64,000 bases of DNA from Ceratothoa steindachneri (taxonomy: Eukaryota; Arthropoda; Malacostraca; Isopoda; Cymothoidae), in assembly GCA_963969495.1 (NCBI GenBank), contig OZ018319.1:201887278-201951277 (forward strand). The letters are read 5' to 3'. The notes beneath the pieces were generated by a model that was not told where the DNA came from, made no database searches, and was given only the letters and a program-made list of their open reading frames with translations. The translations under genes were made by a program, and so were the position numbers. The first letter of the stretch is position 1; every line of letters begins with the position of its first letter. This document shows positions 58,078-64,000 of the stretch, piece after piece.

Positions 58078-58165
58078 CGTGGATGTCTTCTTCGGTAAAT
58101 TTCGGTCTTCATCGGTAGATTTGAGTCTTCATCGGTGAATTTGTAGTAATCGGTGAGATTTCATA
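58078..58165. repeat. Short tandem repeat (about 21-bp unit)
   Basis: Three to four imperfect copies of ttcatcggt(a/g)(a/g)atttg(a/t)(a/g)tc lie downstream of the LINE 3' end. Confidence 0.75.
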
Positions 58166-58284
58166 GTTAGGTTAGCTTTTTCTTAGTCGGGTTTTTTATA
58201 TTGGTTTAGGGCAAAACATTTCTATTACCATGCGTAGAACGGCACTTCTGCCCCGCTAGCTAAAACCCCGGCGGAGCTTGGAAA

Positions 58285-61140
58285 TCAAGGGCGACTTATT
58301 TCTATTCTATTCTGGTCAATCATTTGGACGATTTCATCGTCTAATTCACGATTAACCATTTCCAGCATATTCCTTGTCCGTTCTTCTATGCCAATGTTAA
58401 TGGGATTTAACTCCGCCTCCATGTGCAGCTCTTCTTGGCGTCTTCTTTCTCTTCTGCGTGTACCTGTAATTAAGTACCTACATTTCTTCTGCACCACTTG
58501 TAGTTTCCTTTTTTGTGTCTTAGAGACAGACGAGAGGGCGGAAGCGGGATATAGCAGCGTCGATCTTAGAAGTGCATTGTAGATCTTTTTATTATTGCTT
58601 TGACGAAGATTTCTGAACCTATATAGAGTCTTGACTGCAGCAGTGGCCTTGGTAATTCGTTCTTGGACGTTCTTCTTGTACCTGGATGAGGTAATCTTCA
58701 TGTCGAGTACATTGCACTCCGTGGTGTAGGGATAACGTATATCCCCCACCCTGACGTTGTAAAGTAGTCTCCTGCCTATGGGGACTACTTTGAACTTTTC
58801 CTGGTTGGTGAGGATCTTCCACCGGGCCTCGTAAGTGTTAAGATTTTCAATTTCTGATGCAGTCATACGAGCTTGCCAAGGCGCATTCCTCCATGGACAA
58901 GTGATTATCTGGGTGAAATCATCTGCGAATTGAATGTTGAGGCAAGTGGAGCTTACAGGGGCTGGAACATCCGCAATGTAAATCGAGTAGAGAATGGGGG
59001 ACAGCCCTCCCCTGCGGGAGGCCCGCAATGAGCGGAAACTTTGGTCCGTCCGTGCACCCTAAACTGATGTACGCCGCACTCTCCATGACATAGTCACAGG
59101 GAGTTCTTTCTAAGTTTTCACTTAGGCCCAGTCGTAAGATCTTGTACTGCATTGCCCGTTGCCACACATTATCAAACGCCTTTGATACATCCCGACAAAC
59201 AATGTCCATATAATTCTTTTCCCAGTTTGCTTGGGCTAGCTTTTCCGTGATGACATTCATCGCCATCTCCGTACTCCGCTTCCTCCTAAACCCGAATTGA
59301 TGTGGGTTGAAGAAAGAGTTCTCCTCCAGGTAAGACACCAGTCTTTTGTTGAGGATCTTCTCGAAGAGTTTCCCGCCAAATTCTATAAGTGAAAAGGCCG
59401 ATAGCTCTCCTTCAACGGTGGGTTCTTTCAGTGCTTAGGCGATAAAATCATCTTAGCCGTTTTATACGCATCTGGAAAGTATCCCGTTTTCAGACACGCG
59501 TTATATATTCTTATCATCCCTTCGATGACATTGGCTGGGGCGTTTTCAAAGTTAAGCTTTGTAAGCCCCGATTGTCCTGGGGCTTTTTTTGGAATGAGCG
59601 GAGCGCGCCGAGTAGTTCTTCTTCGGGAATCTCGGCGTCTCAGTCTCGCTGTCTATCCACCTGGTGGTGAGGGTGCGTCATGTGTATTTGTTCGTTAAGC
59701 TCGTCGATGATGTTGCTTTCAAACTCTAGTCCATAGTCTTCGTTTTCCTCTTCAGTTATACTGAAGATCTTTTCCCAATAACTTCGGAATATCTCTTCAA
59801 TTCTTCCTTCTTCCGTTTCGATGTTTTCATCTTCCTTTTGTAGTTCAATCTTCTGCTTATTCTTCCCAGTCGATCCTTTGAGATTTCGGATCTTTTTCCC
59901 CAAATCTTTGGGAGTCGTTTCGTGATCGAGGCTATCGTCTGCGTCCTCCCATCTTCTACACTGTTGTTCGAAGATCAACTGGTTCAGTTCTTCGTTGACT
60001 TCTTTACTTCGCTGCATTGAATGAACTGACGCATTCACGATGTTGATTTCATACAATAACTTCAGCTCACGGTATAATTCCTTCATATATTCGGTCCATC
60101 TGTAGGTATAGATGGTCCTATACTCGTATTTAGGGATACAAGCCCTATCTGCATTGATGAGCTGGTTATTGAGGTCGTCGAGTGCCTCGTCAATCTCCTC
60201 GAGATTTGCTTGTCCAAGTTGGGCGGATCTTAGGTCTCGAGAAGGCACGTGTACCATGTCCAGTCTGCTCTTTTGTAGTTCTTTCTGACTACAGCTGGAA
60301 CTTGTATAGGGTTGCTGTTGATAGTGAGTAGGATCCCTATATGGTCACTAAATGGTACCTGTATAGCGTACGAGAAGTGCAGGCGAGCGGCTTAAAAGCT
60401 TCGTTTGAATGAGTCTTTTTTGAGACTCAGGATAGCCGAGTGAATTCGCCGCTGGCTAACAGTGGTCCAGCGACGCGGGAAGCTGTTCGCAACTCGCCTA
60501 CGCTATTTTTTTTTTGTCCCTCTTCCTACTCTCCTCTATTTACATCTGGACTGGTTCCATGTAATAATTCAACGGCAGCTGACGATTCACCAGACAGATA
60601 TCTGGTTTTGTGGCACTTCCTGCTCTGACATAGGTGGGGAAGTCGGGGCCTATTCGTTGGGCAATATTTCTTTCCAGCAACAGGTCCAGGCTTCTTCCTA
60701 TACCGTTGAAGGTCCTGTAACATGATTCTCGGCATCTGGCGTTCAGATCCCCCATTAATATAGTGTGGGCTCTTCTGATAAATAGGCCAGTGAGAGTGTG
60801 AATTGGTAAAACATCTCTTCTTGGCAGGAGCAATGACCAACTTTCCTAAGTCGAATTCAACCTCAATCGCGAGGTGGGATTCTTCTAGATTTCTTATTTG
60901 CTTGTATTTATTGCCTTTTTTTATTGCAATAGCGGCCCTGTCAAACCACTCCTGCGAATAATTTGTGATCAACACATCGTAGTTCCAGATTTTCATTTCT
61001 GCACTACGCGTGTCGATCCCGTGTTCTGAAATTAAGATGATGTCCGCATCAATTTCCCTGAATACATTTCCGTAAAGAATTCCTTTCATCGCCCAGCCGT
61101 TGGTATTAATTTCTAGTATTTTCAGTGCGTTCCGTAACAT
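58285..61140 (-). pseudogene. LINE ORF2: endonuclease and RT, broken
   Basis: Starts MLRNALKILEINTNGWAMKG at 61140, typical of an APE endonuclease N-terminus (L-x-I-x-x-x-N-x-N-G). Further motifs are IILISEHGID, IAPAKKRCFTNSHSHWPIYQ in a shifted frame, HTILMGDLNARCRE and, beyond the solo LTR, VPFSDHIGILLTI. The linker (60257-59640) is Glu/Lys-rich. RT motifs follow in changing frames: HQFGFRRKRSTEMAMNVITE, CRDVSKAFDNVWQRA, LPQG, GGLSPILYSIYIADVPAP and the intact catalytic QFADDFTQIIT (58930). The C-terminus is open at 59028-58285 (ALLRSTLLYPASALSS). Multiple frameshifts plus the LTR insertion inactivate it. Confidence 0.8.
60362..60544 (+). mobile_element. Solo LTR of the TRIM family
   Basis: A single 183-bp copy of the TRIM LTR (TATAGCGTACGAGAAGTGCA to CTCTATTTACA), about 90 percent alike to the LTRs at 53457-53933. 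It is flanked by cctg (60358-60361) and tctg (60545-60548), an imperfect 4-bp duplication. Removing it joins the LINE endonuclease reading (MEPVQ then VPFSDH). It has no PBS or interior, so it is a solo LTR, left by LTR-LTR recombination. Confidence 0.85.
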
Positions 61141-62377
61141 GGTGAATTGTTTTTACCTATGCTTCTTCCTATTCTTCTTCTTCTAGGGGGCTGGCTGGGT
61201 GGTTTTACATGGCCCAGGGTTTCCCTCTTTCGGAGGGGGCTCGGGGTTTTGGACCTGCTCTTCGTAGCTCGTGTATGGGTGCAGATGCCCTCTTCATTGT
61301 CAGAAGAGGAGGATCCCTCCTCACTTTCAGCCTTTTCCTCTTCGGATTCCTCCGATGAGAGAGCTTCAATAATTTCCTCCAGTCCAGACTTGACGCTATT
61401 ATTCTTTATGACTGAGTCCTTGAATGCCTTGGAGCATTCGGGGTCTTCAGGCATAATTACTGAAGAGAGATTATTCGCCTTCAGGAGGGTGTTCAGTACC
61501 TGGTTATAGCAGCCAGGTTTTACTGCATTCGCCACATTTGTGTGGGTAATGCAGATTAATATCTTTGCACTCAAATCTCCCGTAATATTCATCTGTGCAA
61601 GTGCAGATGCAGGTTTTATTTCCACATTCTTCTTGGCGGCGTTCGCGTATGTAGTTTCTTTGGCTTTCGTCTCTTCTTCTTTCTTTCTTTTAATAATTTC
61701 GCGGCGCTTGGACAGTTCAGGGCCATGGTCTTGTGTTCCCCTTTGCAATTTAGGTATCTCTTCTTGGTGCTATCGCATTTGTCAAATCGGTGCCATTCTG
61801 TGGCGCATTCACTGCACCACAGTTTGTTTTTGTCTGGGCATGTCGTTGTCATGTGGTCTTCGATTTTGTAGCATACAAAGCACATTTGTATGCTATTAAA
61901 TTTTTCTTGCTGTATATTTTCGCCTGGTATTCTCATACTGAATACCAGTATTCCATTCTGAGTCGGTTTTTTTGCCATTTCTGTGGTAGCGAATGTTATT
62001 TTAAAAACGTAGGTGTGTTCGCGAAATTTGATTATTTCGCGAACTTGGGCCCAGGGGTTGCTCTTGGTGATCTCTTCCTTTTGCTCACCCACCCAGCTCT
62101 CCACTTTGCGGCAGATCACACTTCTGTTTGCTGCCACTTGTGGAGGGGTTTTCGCTTCTAGGATAGTGTTCCGTAGGACCCTCGCTCCCTCTTCGGATAG
62201 GAGCTGGACCATGTCCTTGGTCTCGGTACATAGGGCGATGAAACCAGATAAAACTTCACTAAGTTTCACTAGTGCCACTTTTAACTCAAGGTAGAGGGTT
62301 TCACATAGGCGCGTTTTGTCGGGGTTCTTCTTGACGGAGATGGTCCTTAGGGGGACTCTCTTAGTTAGGGTCTCCAT
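61122..62377 (-). pseudogene. LINE ORF1 (Cys-rich nucleic-acid-binding), one frameshift
   Basis: Starts METLTKRVPLRTISVKKN at 62377. An N-terminal coiled region of about 150 residues is followed by Cys clusters (CFVCYKIEDHMTTTC, LWCSECATEWHRFDKC, YLNCKGEHKTMALNC). The frame then shifts near 61700 into TTYANAAKKNVEIKPASALA, an acidic run (SSEESEEEKAESEEGSSSSD) and a basic tail. Joined, it would be about 410 residues. The frame covering the tail reaches about 61122 and just overlaps the ORF2 start (61140). Confidence 0.75.
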
Positions 62378-62790
62378 AGTCTTCGTTGTCCTTACTATGT
62401 CCTCTTGTGATGTCTTTTTTTTTCTGAAACCAAAGTGTAATTATGGTGTTTTGGAGTAAAAAAGAAAGTTATGAAGTGGTAAAGGAGGTAATGGATAGTG
62501 AAGGTAGGTTCGGGTACGATTCAAAAAAATGGTGAAAAAACGCCCCCGTCCATTTTTCTGTTGTTCCCCCGCTCGTTTGCTGACAGAATGATGGATGATG
62601 GATGGATGGGATGGGTCTCGAATGGGAACCTCCAGAAAGGTCAATTGTGGTGGACTTGATGCAGTAGCGGCCGAATCAACGACCGCTAAAGTTTTGCCAC
62701 CCCATCTCGGGTACTTGCGCCATAACTGCATCCAACTACATAGAAACGGGCGTACTTCCTTCTATGATTCTGGCCGGTCCCCCGGGTGAT

Positions 62791-64000
62791 GAGGATCTCT
62801 CCTCCGTCTGGGACTCGCAGTTATGCCCAAGTTTCGAGATAATTATGCCCCAGTTTCGGAAGCCTAGCCCACGCTTCCGCTGTGGGCTAGGCCTCAAACC
62901 AGTTTTCACATAAGCCCTTAATTATGTCAGTCCAAGTGGCTGGTATAGTTAAGACGAAATCAATGAATAGCAGACATCCGAGCAGGTTCCCACGCAGGGC
63001 TGTGGACGGGAGCAGTGAGGTGCTTAAGCCCTCATTCTGTTATGAATCTTCGATGAATAATAAGTGTTTCTCTTTTTGAAGGGTGAAGCACAATTCACCG
63101 TAAGACTTCCAGAATAGGCGCTCTTCTATGTAGGCAGTGCTCAAAGTCCGTTACTAAGCAAGTAAAAATGCTTTATCCGAAGGTTGTCAACAGAGCGTAG
63201 TAGTCGAATATTCGGCCGTCATCCTTTTTTCACAAAATGCTGCTCTATATATATAGCTATAATACGTAAACATAAAATATACGAAATTTAGCCAATCAGA
63301 ATTAAACAGGTTTTTAATGACACTTTTATGTTTAATTAAAGATGTACTCAATAGTGGAAGATATGGATAGTAGTAGAAGATAGTTGTTAAAGTTGGGAGA
63401 GGGTTTGCACCGGTTCAGAGGACATCGCAAGCATTTAATTATTTATGTTTTTTATATTTTCTTTTGGTTTTTTGTATTTAGTCTTATTTTTGTCGACACG
63501 TTTTTTTGTCTGTTCTTCTTTGTATTCGTGTGTTCTTCTTATTTGTGTTTGTCTTTTTAGATTTGTTTATTTATTCTGTGTAGACTTCTGAGCTTTCAAG
63601 CCTTTATAGGCCTTCGAGTTCGGCAGTTTACCTCGTTTTCGTGTTGCTTCTATTTCTTACATTAATGTATATCAGAAATGTTGTCTCACTTTGTTGTGCT
63701 ATTATTGTACCGTGTGTATGAGTCTCTTATGTGAATAATGGTGATGTGTTCTCCCCAGGGCAGAGTTTTGTGCTTAGGAAATATCGATTTCGGCCGACTT
63801 TCTCATGCAATATTGCAGGGATCCTGATATTGCCACCTGCTGCTCTTAGTTCCGGGATGATGTCGTTTGTCAGTGATGACCAGACCTTTTGCCCATTTTA
63901 TGTGTTATTATATTAATGGGCCTGCGGTGCAGGTCTCTTTGCCGAAGATGATCGTTTCTTCTGCATTTGTTAATGCATAGGGATGCAGAGTTCTGCACTC
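62791..64000. other. Gene-free sequence to window end
   Basis: No gene recognised. An inverted pair (gcctagcccacgcttcc and gtgggctaggcc) at 62865-62892 could form a hairpin. The region 63420-63590 is T-rich. Confidence 0.45.

Larger units (their letters stand above)
58200..62790 (-). mobile_element. LINE (I/R1-like) with ORF1 and ORF2, decayed
   Basis: A minus-strand element with a 5' UTR (62790-62378), ORF1 with Cys-rich knuckles, ORF2 with endonuclease and RT, and a 3' region to about 58200 (cggcggagcttggaaatcaa, cgacttatttctattctatt). The ends are approximate because no target duplication was found. A solo TRIM LTR (60362-60544) splits the endonuclease. It differs from the copy A family: no RNase H is seen and the ORF1 sequence is unrelated in detail. 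Confidence 0.8.

Noticed and set aside
61147..62161. Plus-strand hydrophobic ORFs of about 120 aa resembling membrane proteins
   Set aside because: Antisense of a Glu/Lys-rich LINE ORF1, which reads as Leu/Phe/Ser-rich on the other strand.

Overview
This is repeat-dense eukaryotic DNA and almost certainly an animal genome. No bacterial operon, rRNA or tRNA gene was seen. The only host gene I recognise with confidence is the 5' half of BROX (BRO1-domain protein), on the minus strand as four coding exons between 8579 and 14880, all with GT/AG junctions and consistent phases. The rest is mostly transposable elements. The mix (an RNase H-bearing I/Nimb-type LINE, a CR1 with TTCTTATG 3' ends, mariners, hAT MITEs, a CXC-type 'LTGCD' family, long TA/TG microsatellites) suggests an arthropod, most likely a decapod or other crustacean. 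That placement is inference.

Layout. 1-1445: 3' part of a plus-strand LINE split by a hAT MITE. 1547-8383: full-length but decayed I/Nimb-type LINE (copy A) with a target duplication, inside a BROX intron. 8579-14880: BROX exons. Intron 1 holds a four-level nest: mariner, then hAT MITE, then an unidentified insert and a 78-bp LINE stub. 14881-17810: AT-rich DNA, two unassigned ORFs and scrambled LINE pieces. 17811-25634: a chimeric LINE of the copy A family with an intact 814-aa ORF1. 25635-28372: an L2/CR1-like LINE interrupted by a dimeric hAT MITE and a second insert. 29600-30060: an RT fragment. 30411-35981: a cluster of related GGTAA-ended inverted-repeat elements with 8-bp target duplications, one split by a young CR1 whose 892-codon frame is open. 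37140-40565: a LINE whose RT carries five in-frame tandem copies of a 414-bp unit. 44070-47461: another LINE. 47462-48492: two degenerate TRIM elements. 48600-50730: a LINE with an internal deletion. 51129-52528: a nearly complete mariner. 52621-56980: a broken gene of an uncharacterised family with a FEN/PIN-like core and a Cys-rich tail, interrupted by a well-preserved TRIM. 58200-62790: a LINE with ORF1 and ORF2, carrying a solo LTR of the same TRIM family.

The most noteworthy items are: the TRIM family (PBS- and PPT-like sites, CATG target duplication, three two-LTR copies plus a solo LTR); the GGTAA/8-bp-TSD inverted-repeat family with its fold-back relative; the fivefold in-frame RT amplification; the chimeric LINE; and the FEN-like 'LTGCD' pseudogene. 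Homologies were recognised by eye from translated sequence. No database search was run, and element ends are approximate unless a target duplication is cited.
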